From positions 1 through 8,655 of the forward strand of contig USQQ01000027.1 in assembly GCA_900556875.1 (NCBI GenBank): DNA of 8,655 nucleotides, read 5' to 3'. A model generated the notes under the pieces. The model was not told the DNA's origin, searched no databases, and saw nothing but the letters and a program-made list of their open reading frames with translations. Shown here piece by piece: positions 1-6,315 of this stretch (position 1 is the first letter of the stretch; every line of letters begins with the position of its first letter). This DNA is from an uncultured Collinsella sp. GTDB taxonomy: Bacteria > Actinomycetota > Coriobacteriia > Coriobacteriales > Coriobacteriaceae. The translations under genes and the position numbers were made by a program.

Positions 1-184
1 GACGCATAAAGGCGATCGCGTCATAGAACGCACCCACGCCCGGGATGACCAGGCCGTCGGCGTTGCGGATCTGCTCCGGATCGTCCGACGTGCAGGCGGC
101 AGCACCGGCGCGCGCAAGCCCGCGCACGACGCTCGACAAGTTGCCCTTGTGGTAGTCGACCACCACGATCTTCGGTTCGCCCAC
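1..184 (-). CDS. hisH: HisH, glutaminase subunit of imidazole glycerol phosphate synthase (5' part only)
   Basis: HisH hydrolyses glutamine and passes ammonia to HisF, which makes imidazole glycerol phosphate and AICAR. Only the first 61 codons are in the window; the gene runs off the left edge. The N-terminus (IVVVDYHKGNLSSVVRGLARAG, residues 6-27) is the typical class I amidotransferase opening beta strand followed by the GN.S.V helix, and LVIPGVGAF (residues 45-53) is the HisH oxyanion-strand motif. The catalytic Cys-His-Glu triad lies outside the window. I chose the GTG at 184-182 because GGAGG (195-191) sits six bases before it; the nearby ATGs at 207-205 and 204-202 are in another frame. 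It is the last visible gene of the his operon, 79 bases after hisB, and a strong hairpin lies in that gap. Confidence 0.93.
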   Translation of the reverse strand, partial: MGEPKIVVVDYHKGNLSSVVRGLARAGAAACTSDDPEQIRNADGLVIPGVGAFYDAIAFMR

Positions 185-190
185 GCGACC

Positions 191-195
191 CCTCC
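191..195 (-). promoter_or_regulatory. Ribosome binding site of hisH (supports GTG start)
   Basis: GGAGG on the minus strand, six bases before the GTG start at 184. It decides the start, because no ATG is in frame nearby upstream. Confidence 0.75.
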
Positions 196-209
196 ACTTC
201 TCATCATCC

Positions 210-250
210 AAAACCACCACAAAGAGGACAGGCATCTTCGTGGTGGTTTT
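210..250 (-). terminator. Bidirectional terminator-like hairpin between hisB and hisH
   Basis: AAAACCACCACAAAG (210-224) and CTTCGTGGTGGTTTT (236-250) form a 15-bp stem with one G.U or mismatched pair depending on strand, around an 11-base loop. A-run and U-run flank the stem symmetrically, so it could terminate in either direction. It lies 13 bases after the hisB stop and ends 25 bases before the hisH start, which leaves little room for a new promoter. It is therefore more likely a partial terminator, an mRNA-processing or stabilising hairpin, or a dispersed palindromic repeat than a full operon end. The hairpin is seen in the sequence; the role is inferred. Confidence 0.65.
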
Positions 251-263
251 ACCCTTGTGACGG

Positions 264-851
264 TTACAGCGAGCCCTTGGTGCTGGGGATACCCTGCACG
301 CGGGGATCGAGTTCGCAGGCGCGGCGCATCGTGCGGCCCACGGCCTTAAAGGCGGCCTCGATAATGTGGTGCGAATTGCCGCCCGCCAGCTCGCGCACGT
401 GCAGCGTGAGCTTGGCATCGCGCGCAAAGGCATAGAAGAACTCGACGGCCAGCTCGGTATCAAAGCTGCCCACGCGCTCAGTCGGCACGGGCAGCTCGCA
501 ATAGGCCTGCCCGCGACCCGAGATATCCACGGCGGCCATCACGAGTGTCTCGTCCATGGCGATCGCCGCGTCGGCAAAGCGCGTAATACCCGCCTTGTCG
601 CCCAGCGCCTGGCAAAACGCCTCGCCCAGCACAATGCCCGTGTCCTCAACGGTGTGGTGCGCGTCGACCTCGACGTCGCCCACCGCATGCACCGTCAGAT
701 CGAACAGGCCATGGCGGCCAAAAGCGTTGAGTATGTGGTCGAAAAACGGCACGCCGGTCGAGATATCGCACACGCCAGATCCGTCCAGGTCGAGCTTTAC
801 GACAATGTCGGTCTCGCCCGTCTTGCGGGTTACCTCGGCATAGCGGTCCAT
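264..851 (-). CDS. hisB: HisB, imidazoleglycerol-phosphate dehydratase (monofunctional)
   Basis: HisB dehydrates imidazole glycerol phosphate to imidazole acetol phosphate, a manganese-dependent late step of histidine synthesis in the cytoplasm. The 195-residue length fits the stand-alone dehydratase, without the phosphatase domain of enterobacterial HisB. Visible hallmarks are FFDHILNAFGRHG (residues 36-48), the metal-binding DAHHTVED (63-70, His65/His66/Glu69), and the second metal motif GGNSHHIIEAAFKA (157-170, His161/His162/Glu165), followed by the usual C-terminal PSTKGSL. The ATG directly abuts the hisC stop codon (TAG-ATG, no gap), and AAGGAGGAG inside the end of hisC serves as ribosome site, which suggests translational coupling. 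The histidinol-phosphate phosphatase needed between the HisB/HisC steps and HisD must be encoded elsewhere. Confidence 0.97.
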   Translation of the reverse strand: MDRYAEVTRKTGETDIVVKLDLDGSGVCDISTGVPFFDHILNAFGRHGLFDLTVHAVGDVEVDAHHTVEDTGIVLGEAFCQALGDKAGITRFADAAIAMDETLVMAAVDISGRGQAYCELPVPTERVGSFDTELAVEFFYAFARDAKLTLHVRELAGGNSHHIIEAAFKAVGRTMRRACELDPRVQGIPSTKGSL

Positions 852-1967
852 CTACATCTCCTCCTTCACCAGCGCGGCAAACGCGGCCAGCACCTCGTCG
901 TTTTCCTGCGGCGTACCCACAGTGATGCGCAGACAGTCCGCAAGCCCCGGCGCGTAGCTAAAGTCGCGCACCAAAATCGAATACTCGTCGCGCAGACGCT
1001 CGCGCACGCGCGTGGCATGCGGCGTGCGCACGAGCACAAAGTTCGCCGCGCTCGGCCATGCCTCCACGGGCATGCCATCGGCAGCCATTGCGCGCAGGGC
1101 GCACAGCTCGCGCTCGCGCTCGGATGCGATCTGTGCCACCACGGGCGTGTAGGCATCACGGGCACGCACGCAGGCAAGTGCTGCCGCCTGGCTCAGCACG
1201 TTAACTGAATAGATCTGGCGAATCGCCGCGAACACGTCGACGACCTCGGGTGCCGCAATCACATAGCCCAGACGCGTGCCGGCGGCGCCAAACGCCTTGG
1301 ACAGCGTATGTAGAATCACCAGGTTGGGATGCTCGGCGATAAGGCCTTGCGCCGTGGTGGCCGCGCCAAACGAATCGTCGGCAAACTCCACGTAGGCCTC
1401 GTCAACCATTACCATGCCGGGGCACGCATCGCACAGCGCCGCGACAAAGTCGAGCGGTGCCACGTCACCCGTGGGGTTGTTGGGCGAGGTCACGATTGCC
1501 AGGTTACACTCGGGTGCCGCCGCAAGCACGGCGGCCTGGTCGAGCTCAAAGGTCGCGGGGTCGCGCCACACGTCGCGCACCTCGGTCTGGCAGAGCGACG
1601 CAAAGAACGCATACTCGCTAAAGCACGGCGGGCAGTTGAGCAGGGTCCGTCCCGCGCCGCCAAACGCCAACAGGTAGTTATAGAGCAGCTCGTCGCCGCC
1701 GTTGCCCACGCAGACATTCTCGCGCGCCACACCATGCCAAGCGGCAAGCTCGTCGCGCAGATCGTTGGACATGGGATCGGGATAGCGGTTGAGCGGCGTG
1801 GCAGCCAGGGCGGCGTCGACCGCCTCGCGCACGCCAGCCGGCACGGGATAGGTGTTCTCGTTGGCCGAAAGGTTGATGCGCGTGGGCGTAAAGTTGGGAT
1901 CGTAGGGCTCAATACCGGCCAGGTAAGGCTGGACGAGCTCCTTCATGCGAGGTGTGAGTTCGGCCAT
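852..1967 (-). CDS. hisC: HisC, histidinol-phosphate aminotransferase
   Basis: HisC is a PLP-dependent class I/II aminotransferase that moves the amino group of glutamate to imidazole acetol phosphate, giving histidinol phosphate. At 371 residues it has normal family length. Motifs in order: LSANENTYPVP (33-43), the HisC-typical LNRYPDP (59-65), VGNGGDELL (87-95) at the PLP phosphate site, TSPNNPTGD (160-168), the PLP ring-contacting VDEAYVEF (188-195), Schiff-base lysine Lys224 in HTLSKAFG, Arg232 in TRLGY, and substrate-carboxylate Arg347 in LRITVG. The start follows the hisD stop after one base (TAA-T-ATG), with GGAGG six bases before the ATG lying inside the end of hisD, so the two are almost certainly co-translated. 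No catalytic residue appears to be missing. Confidence 0.97.
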   Translation of the reverse strand: MAELTPRMKELVQPYLAGIEPYDPNFTPTRINLSANENTYPVPAGVREAVDAALAATPLNRYPDPMSNDLRDELAAWHGVARENVCVGNGGDELLYNYLLAFGGAGRTLLNCPPCFSEYAFFASLCQTEVRDVWRDPATFELDQAAVLAAAPECNLAIVTSPNNPTGDVAPLDFVAALCDACPGMVMVDEAYVEFADDSFGAATTAQGLIAEHPNLVILHTLSKAFGAAGTRLGYVIAAPEVVDVFAAIRQIYSVNVLSQAAALACVRARDAYTPVVAQIASERERELCALRAMAADGMPVEAWPSAANFVLVRTPHATRVRERLRDEYSILVRDFSYAPGLADCLRITVGTPQENDEVLAAFAALVKEEM

Positions 1968-1968
1968 A

Positions 1969-3405
1969 TTAGGCCTCCCCGCCGGTTACGCCAGCGCCAT
2001 CTGCGCCTGCAGCCGCCAGGTCCACGCCCTCGGCAACCGTCGCCACGGCGTCGCCCGGCCAGGCAACCTTGGTCAGGTCGGCCGCGGCGAGCGACTCGGC
2101 GCTCACGGCATCCTCGCCCTGCTCCAACACGCGGCGACGCAGTGCGGCCGAAAGCGCGTGCGCCCACAGGCCCTCGGCCTCGGCCAGACGCTGCGTAGCG
2201 GGAGCGTCGGAGAGCAGGCCCTCGGGCGTATAGCATATAACGCTCGAGCGCTTAACGAACTCTTCGACCGAAAGCGGGTTGGAGAACATGGCCGTGCCGC
2301 CGGTCGGCAACGTGTGGTTGGGACCGGCAACGTAATCGCCGAGCGGCTCGGAGCTCCAAGCGCCCACAAAGATGGCGCCGGCGTTGCGAATGCCGCCGAG
2401 CAGGCCCATCGCATCCTTGCAGTGCAGCTCAAGGTGCTCGGGCGCCACGGTGTTCACGGCCTCGACGGCGGCCGCCATGTCGGCGGCCACCACGATGGCG
2501 CCTTCGTTATCGAGCGAAGCGCACGTAATCTCGGCACGCGGGGACTGCGCTACCAGAATGTCGATACCCGCCTCGACCTCACGCGCAAACTGCTCGTCGC
2601 AGGTCACCAGATAGCAGGCCGCCAGCGGATCGTGCTCGGCCTGAGCCATCAGGTCGGCCGCGACCACCATAGGCTTGGCCGTGGCATCGGCCAGCACGCA
2701 GACCTCGGAGGGACCGGCGACCATGTCGATACCCACGTCACCCGAGACAATCTGCTTGGCAGCGGCAACAAAGGCGTTGCCCGGGCCGGTGATTTTGTCG
2801 ACGCGCGGAATGGTCTCGGTACCGTACGCCAGCGCGGCCACGGCCTGGGCGCCGCCCACCATATAGATTTCGTCCACGCCGCCGAGCTTGGCCGCCGCGA
2901 GCGTATACGGGCTAATCAGTCCATCCTTTTGCGGCGGGGTCACCATGACCACGCGCTCAACGCCGGCAACCTTGGCGGGAATGGCGTTCATAAGCACGGT
3001 GGAAGGGTACTGCGCGCGACCGCCCGGCACGTAGATGCCGGCCGCAGCAAGCGGGGTCACCTTAACGCCGAGCATCGTGCCGTCCGGGCGCGTGGTAAAC
3101 CAGCTCTGCTCGACCTCGCGCTGGTGGAACTCGCGAATCTGGCGCGCAGCCTTTTCGAGCGCGGCGACAAAGGCCGGATCGAGGCCTTCGAGCGCGGCAT
3201 CGATCTGCTCCTGCGGAAGACGGAAGCTCTGCAGCTCAACACCGTCAAAACGCTGGCAGTAATCGCGCACCGCGGCATCGCCGTTGGCACGCACGTTGGC
3301 CACGATATCGCGGGCGGCGTCGACGATGTTTTGCGGCAGCACGCCCTTGCGGTTGAGCTGGTTGGTAACGAGGCGCTCACCGGGAGCAAGCTTGATGGTC
3401 TTCAT
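1969..3405 (-). CDS. hisD: HisD, histidinol dehydrogenase with C-terminal extension
   Basis: HisD oxidises histidinol to histidine in two NAD-dependent steps, the end of the pathway. Family signatures are GIYVPGGRAQYPSTVLMN (123-140), KITGPGNAFV (204-213), zinc ligands Gln255 and His258 in QAEHDP, catalytic Glu323-His324 in APEHLEL, zinc ligand Asp357 in PLGDYVAGPNHTLPT (354-368), and His416, the last zinc ligand. These match E. coli Q259, H262, E326, H327, D360 and H419 with nearly constant offset. At 478 residues the protein is longer than the usual 430 or so: about 62 residues follow His416 instead of about 15, and the tail is rich in Ala, Gly and Val. The ATG has AGGGG eight bases upstream. 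It follows hisZG by 105 bases and runs into hisC with a one-base gap. Confidence 0.97.
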   Translation of the reverse strand: MKTIKLAPGERLVTNQLNRKGVLPQNIVDAARDIVANVRANGDAAVRDYCQRFDGVELQSFRLPQEQIDAALEGLDPAFVAALEKAARQIREFHQREVEQSWFTTRPDGTMLGVKVTPLAAAGIYVPGGRAQYPSTVLMNAIPAKVAGVERVVMVTPPQKDGLISPYTLAAAKLGGVDEIYMVGGAQAVAALAYGTETIPRVDKITGPGNAFVAAAKQIVSGDVGIDMVAGPSEVCVLADATAKPMVVAADLMAQAEHDPLAACYLVTCDEQFAREVEAGIDILVAQSPRAEITCASLDNEGAIVVAADMAAAVEAVNTVAPEHLELHCKDAMGLLGGIRNAGAIFVGAWSSEPLGDYVAGPNHTLPTGGTAMFSNPLSVEEFVKRSSVICYTPEGLLSDAPATQRLAEAEGLWAHALSAALRRRVLEQGEDAVSAESLAAADLTKVAWPGDAVATVAEGVDLAAAGADGAGVTGGEA

Positions 3406-3438
3406 TTCGGTATCCCCTATCGGTCGAGGTTGTGTTCG

Positions 3439-3473
3439 AAAAACGAGAGGCCGGACGGCGGCACCAGTCGGCC
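3439..3473 (-). terminator. Weak stem-loop with U-run between hisZG and hisD
   Basis: On the minus strand GGCCGACTGG and CCGTCCGGCC (3473-3449) can form an interrupted stem around a five-base loop, and UUUUU follows at 3443-3439, five bases away from the stem. The bulges and the spacer before the U-run make this a poor intrinsic terminator. It could be a weak attenuating or RNA-processing point inside the operon, or mere chance in GC-rich sequence. Confidence 0.25.
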
Positions 3474-3510
3474 CGCAGCCCGGACGTTGGGGCGCCCGTG
3501 CGTGCTCGCG

Positions 3511-5226
3511 CTATTGTGCCGAGCCCGCAACGGGCTCAAAATGCTTGTCCTTCACGGCTGCCGCCAAGCGATCTGCCAGATTGCGTACGCGCGGATCCAG
3601 ACGTGCGGCACCCGGATTGACAAAGAAGCGGGCCGTGCAGTCCATGATGCAACCAGTAATAACGAGGTCGTTATCGCGCAGCGTGGCGCCCGTGGCGGTA
3701 ATATCCACGATGCGATCGGTCATGCCGACGATGGGGCCCAGCTCGATGTTGCCGTGCAGCGAAACGATGTCGGCGTTCACGCCGCGCTCGGCATACCAGG
3801 CGCTCGCGATGCGCGGATACTTGGTGGCCACGCGAAGCGACCCGCGACGGGCATAGTTGCGCTCAGCCTGACCAGCGCGCCACGCGGGCTCCGCCTCAAT
3901 GAAAGTGCACAGGCCGTAACCCAGATCGACCAGCTGAAGCAGGTTGAGGTCTGCCTCGATAAGCGAGTCCCAACCGCAGATGCCGCAATCGGCACCGCCG
4001 CAGCCCACAAAGGCGGGCGCATCGCTGGGACGCACGATGACAAACTCGATATCGCCGACCGTGCCCTCGCCGGCACGCGTGTCGCGGCCGCGCACGATCA
4101 GGTGACGGCCGGGATCGCGCAGCTCCGAGACATCCAAGCCCGCGGCCTCGAGCACGTCGAGCGTGTCGGCCTTGAGCGAGCCCTTGGGCACGGCGATGCG
4201 TAGCGGGCCCTCGGCGCCACGGCCCACGGCGTGGTCGCCATCGGGGGCGGCGTCCTCGGCCGAGGTGCGCGCGGCCTCCAGACGCTCGAGCGAAAAGGCG
4301 AAACCCGCCGCCGGCACCTCGATGCCGTCGCCAAATGCGCCGGTAAAGATGGAGTCGTAGCGGCCGCCCGAACCGACCGGGTCAGGCAGGCCGCCGGCAT
4401 AGGCCTTAAAGACCAGGCCCGTGTAGTAATCGAAAGAGTTCATGATGGAGAAGTCGAACGACAGCACCTGGGCGTCCCCGGGAGCCAGGCCCTCGACCAG
4501 AGCACGCAGCTCACTCGTGAGCGGCGCGACGATGCCCGCCGCCGCCAGAAGCACATCGACGCGGTCGAGTACCTCGGCGCCGCCGTGCAAGCGCGGCAGC
4601 TCGCTAATGGCAACCTTGACGGCATCGGACTCGGCGCTTGCCGCCACGCGGGCATCGAGGCCCACAAAGTCGTTGGCGTGCACGCAGCGCAGGGCCTCGG
4701 CAGCCAGCTCGCGATCCTCGCACGCCGCGAGCAGCTCCTTAAACGGACGCACGCTACCTGCGATAATGCGCGCATCGGGCAACGCCAGCTTGCGCACCGC
4801 CTCGGCCACGAGCGAGACAATCTCGACATCGCCCGCGGTGTCGCCCGCACCGATAAGCTCAAAGCCCAGCTGTGTAAACTGGCGCGAGCCGCCGGCATTG
4901 CGCTGGCACTCACGAACCACCGGCGCCTCGTAGCGAAGGCGTAGGGGCAGGTCGGCCGCGCGCATGCGGGTCGAAACCAGACGCACGATCGGCAATGTGT
5001 TGTCGGGACGGACCACCAGCAGGCGACCGTCGTCATCAAAGAGCTTAAACGGCGTGTCCGCAATGCGGCCGCCTTCCTCGAGCGAACCCTTGTCCTCGAG
5101 CAGCGGCGTCTCGACCGGAAGGTAATGATGCTCCCTGAAGCAGCCCTTCACCGTCAGCGCAATCTCCTCGCGCGCCTGAGCCTCCTCGGGCAATATGTCC
5201 CGGAATCCCCACGGTGTGGCCGTCAT
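3511..5226 (-). CDS. hisZG: HisZ-HisG fusion: ATP phosphoribosyltransferase regulatory and short catalytic subunits in one protein
   Basis: This 571-residue protein joins two parts normally made separately. Residues 1 to about 318 are HisZ, a histidyl-tRNA synthetase-like regulatory subunit: PWGFRDILPEE (5-15), RPDNTLPIVRL (73-83), LRYEAPVVRE (97-106), GSRQFTQLGFELIG (113-126), FDYYTGLVFKAY (265-276), GSGGRYD (285-291) and AAGFAFSLERL (306-316). An acidic, Ala/Gly-rich linker (about 319-341) leads to the short-form HisG: LRIAVPKGSL (342-351), RVATKYPRIA (465-474) and the PRPP-binding loop DITATGATLRDN (508-519). HisG condenses ATP and PRPP in the first committed step; HisZ is needed for activity and histidine feedback in organisms with short HisG. 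The frame is open without interruption. AGGAGG lies eight bases before the ATG. As the first his gene it probably sets flux for the operon. The HisG part is unusually cysteine-rich. Confidence 0.93.
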   Translation of the reverse strand: MTATPWGFRDILPEEAQAREEIALTVKGCFREHHYLPVETPLLEDKGSLEEGGRIADTPFKLFDDDGRLLVVRPDNTLPIVRLVSTRMRAADLPLRLRYEAPVVRECQRNAGGSRQFTQLGFELIGAGDTAGDVEIVSLVAEAVRKLALPDARIIAGSVRPFKELLAACEDRELAAEALRCVHANDFVGLDARVAASAESDAVKVAISELPRLHGGAEVLDRVDVLLAAAGIVAPLTSELRALVEGLAPGDAQVLSFDFSIMNSFDYYTGLVFKAYAGGLPDPVGSGGRYDSIFTGAFGDGIEVPAAGFAFSLERLEAARTSAEDAAPDGDHAVGRGAEGPLRIAVPKGSLKADTLDVLEAAGLDVSELRDPGRHLIVRGRDTRAGEGTVGDIEFVIVRPSDAPAFVGCGGADCGICGWDSLIEADLNLLQLVDLGYGLCTFIEAEPAWRAGQAERNYARRGSLRVATKYPRIASAWYAERGVNADIVSLHGNIELGPIVGMTDRIVDITATGATLRDNDLVITGCIMDCTARFFVNPGAARLDPRVRNLADRLAAAVKDKHFEPVAGSAQ

Positions 5227-5234
5227 CTGGTGAG

Positions 5235-5240
5235 CCTCCT
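5235..5240 (-). promoter_or_regulatory. Consensus ribosome binding site of hisZG
   Basis: AGGAGG with an eight-base spacer to the ATG at 5226. It is notable because UCUUCU (5268-5263), part of the 3' arm of the nearby leader hairpin, could pair with it through four Watson-Crick and two G.U pairs. Confidence 0.8.
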
Positions 5241-5261
5241 CATGCTGCGTTTCATATAGAA

Positions 5262-5293
5262 CAGAAGACCGGCATAGCTCCGCCGGTCTTCTG
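5262..5293 (-). terminator. Perfect 12-bp hairpin in the epimerase-hisZG gap (terminator of the PTS unit or his leader hairpin)
   Basis: CAGAAGACCGGC (5262-5273) and GCCGGTCTTCTG (5282-5293) are exact inverted repeats with an eight-base loop. On the minus strand the 3' arm is pyrimidine-rich and continues into UUCUAUAU, a poor but possible U-tract, so it may terminate transcription arriving from the sugar unit. Only 35 bases separate it from the hisZG ATG, part of which is the ribosome site. Any his promoter in this gap must therefore lie upstream, placing the hairpin in the his mRNA leader. The repeat is certain; its role is inferred. Confidence 0.7.
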
Positions 5294-5301
5294 GGTACTT
5301 T

Positions 5302-5330
5302 AGCATACTAGAGTGTTTGCGGGGAAAATC
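5302..5330 (-). promoter_or_regulatory. Weak candidate promoter for the his operon
   Basis: On the minus strand TATGCT (5307-5302) matches four of six -10 consensus bases. The T-rich GATTTT (5330-5325) lies 17 bases upstream as a poor -35. Transcription would begin near 5296, a few bases before the leader hairpin. It is the most AT-rich part of the 169-base gap, but the match is weak and no operator was recognised. Confidence 0.3.
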
Positions 5331-5395
5331 CGTCGCAGCCGCTCACACCGTATTCATCTGGAAACATAGGGTAGGTTGCCGCAGCCCGACCCCAC

Positions 5396-6232
5396 CTAGG
5401 CGCCAATCGCACGACGATACTCTGCCATTACCTGCGCATCGGCAGCTGCGGGGTCGGCAAAATAGCGCCCGTCATAGGTCTCGGCCGAAACAACTCCGCG
5501 ATAGCCGCGCGCCACCAGCCTATCCAGGTCGGCGCGCATATCGCGGTCGCCGTCACCCCAGGCAAGATGCGTCGTGCCATCTGCCGCAACATCGACAAAA
5601 TGCACGTGGGCGACATCATCGCCAAGCAGATCGAAATAATCGTCGATGGTATCCCCCGCCACCGCCATGGCGCCCATATCCAGACACGCCTTAAGTGCCG
5701 GATGGTCAACCGCCTCGATCATGCGCTTCGTGTCGGCCGCCGAGTTCACGATCATCGACTCAACCGGCTGTAGGGCCTCGAGCACCAGTCGCACGCCGCG
5801 TTCTCCCGCATGCTCGGCAATCGCACGCAGCATCGAGGCACTGCGACCCCACGCGTCCTCGATCGGCTCGTTCAAAAATGCCCAGCCGCTCGAGACCATG
5901 ACCTGCTCGGCTCCAAGTTCCGCCGCGATATCCACAACGTTCTTAAAGTACGCGAGCGTGCGGGCACGCGCCTCATTCCCACGCGCCGCGATATTCCACG
6001 GCTTGGGGTTGTTCTGTTCGGGACAAAGCCCCACAATCCGAACCCCATACCGCTGCGACAGCTCCCGCACCTGCTCGAGCGAATCGTATCCATGGCAATC
6101 GACATACAGATGCATTGCCCCGGTCCAAAGCTCGCAACACGTGTAGCCCGAGGCCGCTGCCGAGGAAAAGAATTCCTCAAGGTCAAAATAACGATGGCTG
6201 ATATTCATGACGGCAAGCTGCGGATACTCCAT
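5396..6232 (-). CDS. Sugar epimerase/isomerase, TIM barrel, FrlC / D-tagatose 3-epimerase-like
   Basis: This is a 278-residue xylose-isomerase-like TIM barrel of the sugar phosphate isomerase/epimerase family. The four metal ligands of the ketose 3-epimerase group are in place: Glu152 (LVLEALQP), Asp185 (ACLDMGA), His211 (HVHFVD) and Glu251 (VVSAETYDG). Their positions nearly coincide with those I recall for D-tagatose 3-epimerase (152, 185, 211, 246). The segments GYTCCELWTGAMHLY, GVRIVGLCPEQNN and EDAWGRSASML resemble E. coli FrlC, the fructoselysine 3-epimerase. The family is secure, but the substrate is not. A GTG at 6241 is also open, but AAAGGTGG (6245-6238) gives correct spacing only to the ATG at 6232. 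The gene follows EIID by 83 bases, with a hairpin in between, and probably acts on the imported compound or a product of it. Confidence 0.88.
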   Translation of the reverse strand: MEYPQLAVMNISHRYFDLEEFFSSAAASGYTCCELWTGAMHLYVDCHGYDSLEQVRELSQRYGVRIVGLCPEQNNPKPWNIAARGNEARARTLAYFKNVVDIAAELGAEQVMVSSGWAFLNEPIEDAWGRSASMLRAIAEHAGERGVRLVLEALQPVESMIVNSAADTKRMIEAVDHPALKACLDMGAMAVAGDTIDDYFDLLGDDVAHVHFVDVAADGTTHLAWGDGDRDMRADLDRLVARGYRGVVSAETYDGRYFADPAAADAQVMAEYRRAIGA

Positions 6233-6237
6233 CTTGT

Positions 6238-6245
6238 CCACCTTT
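6238..6245 (-). promoter_or_regulatory. Ribosome binding site deciding the epimerase start
   Basis: AAAGGTGG lies five bases before the ATG at 6232-6230. The alternative GTG start (6241-6239) overlaps this site itself and would have no ribosome site of its own, so the shorter protein is preferred. Confidence 0.65.
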
Positions 6246-6249
6246 CGGC

Positions 6250-6283
6250 AAAAGGGCGCCGCAGCACAATGTGCGCGACGCCC
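6250..6283 (-). terminator. Terminator-like hairpin between EIID and the epimerase
   Basis: On the minus strand GGGCGTCGCGCAC (6283-6271), loop ATT, and GTGCTGCGGCGCCC (6267-6254) form a long GC-rich stem with one bulge and two G.U pairs, followed directly by UUUU (6253-6250). The shape is that of an intrinsic terminator with a short U-run. It sits four bases before the epimerase ribosome site, so it would lower epimerase transcription relative to the PTS genes or protect the PTS mRNA 3' end. Confidence 0.65.
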
Positions 6284-6315
6284 CCTCTTACATTGTTTTA
6301 ATTATGACGGATGCC

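Noticed and set aside
366..2198. Long plus-strand frames opposite hisB and hisC (280 and 289 codons).
   Set aside because: Both are antisense shadows of well-supported enzymes, with His/Arg-rich composition typical of reverse frames in GC-rich DNA.
1945..4203. A 752-codon open frame on the plus strand opposite hisD and the hisG half of hisZG.
   Set aside because: It is a shadow frame caused by strong G/C third-position bias in the minus-strand genes. The product is His/Arg-rich with no recognisable domain, and the minus-strand genes have full family motifs.
3511..5226. Reading the first half of hisZG as a true histidyl-tRNA synthetase.
   Set aside because: The anticodon-binding domain is absent, HisG follows in the same frame, and it sits first in a his operon, all as expected for HisZ.
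5227..5395. T-box riboswitch or histidine attenuator leader peptide before hisZG.
   Set aside because: No T-box-like conserved sequence, no run of His codons, and too little space for the full structure.
5339..5400. Possible terminator directly after the epimerase stop (TAGGT ... ACCTA pairing).
   Set aside because: The stem is only about five pairs around a 17-base loop and no U-run follows; the perfect repeat at 5262-5293 is far better.
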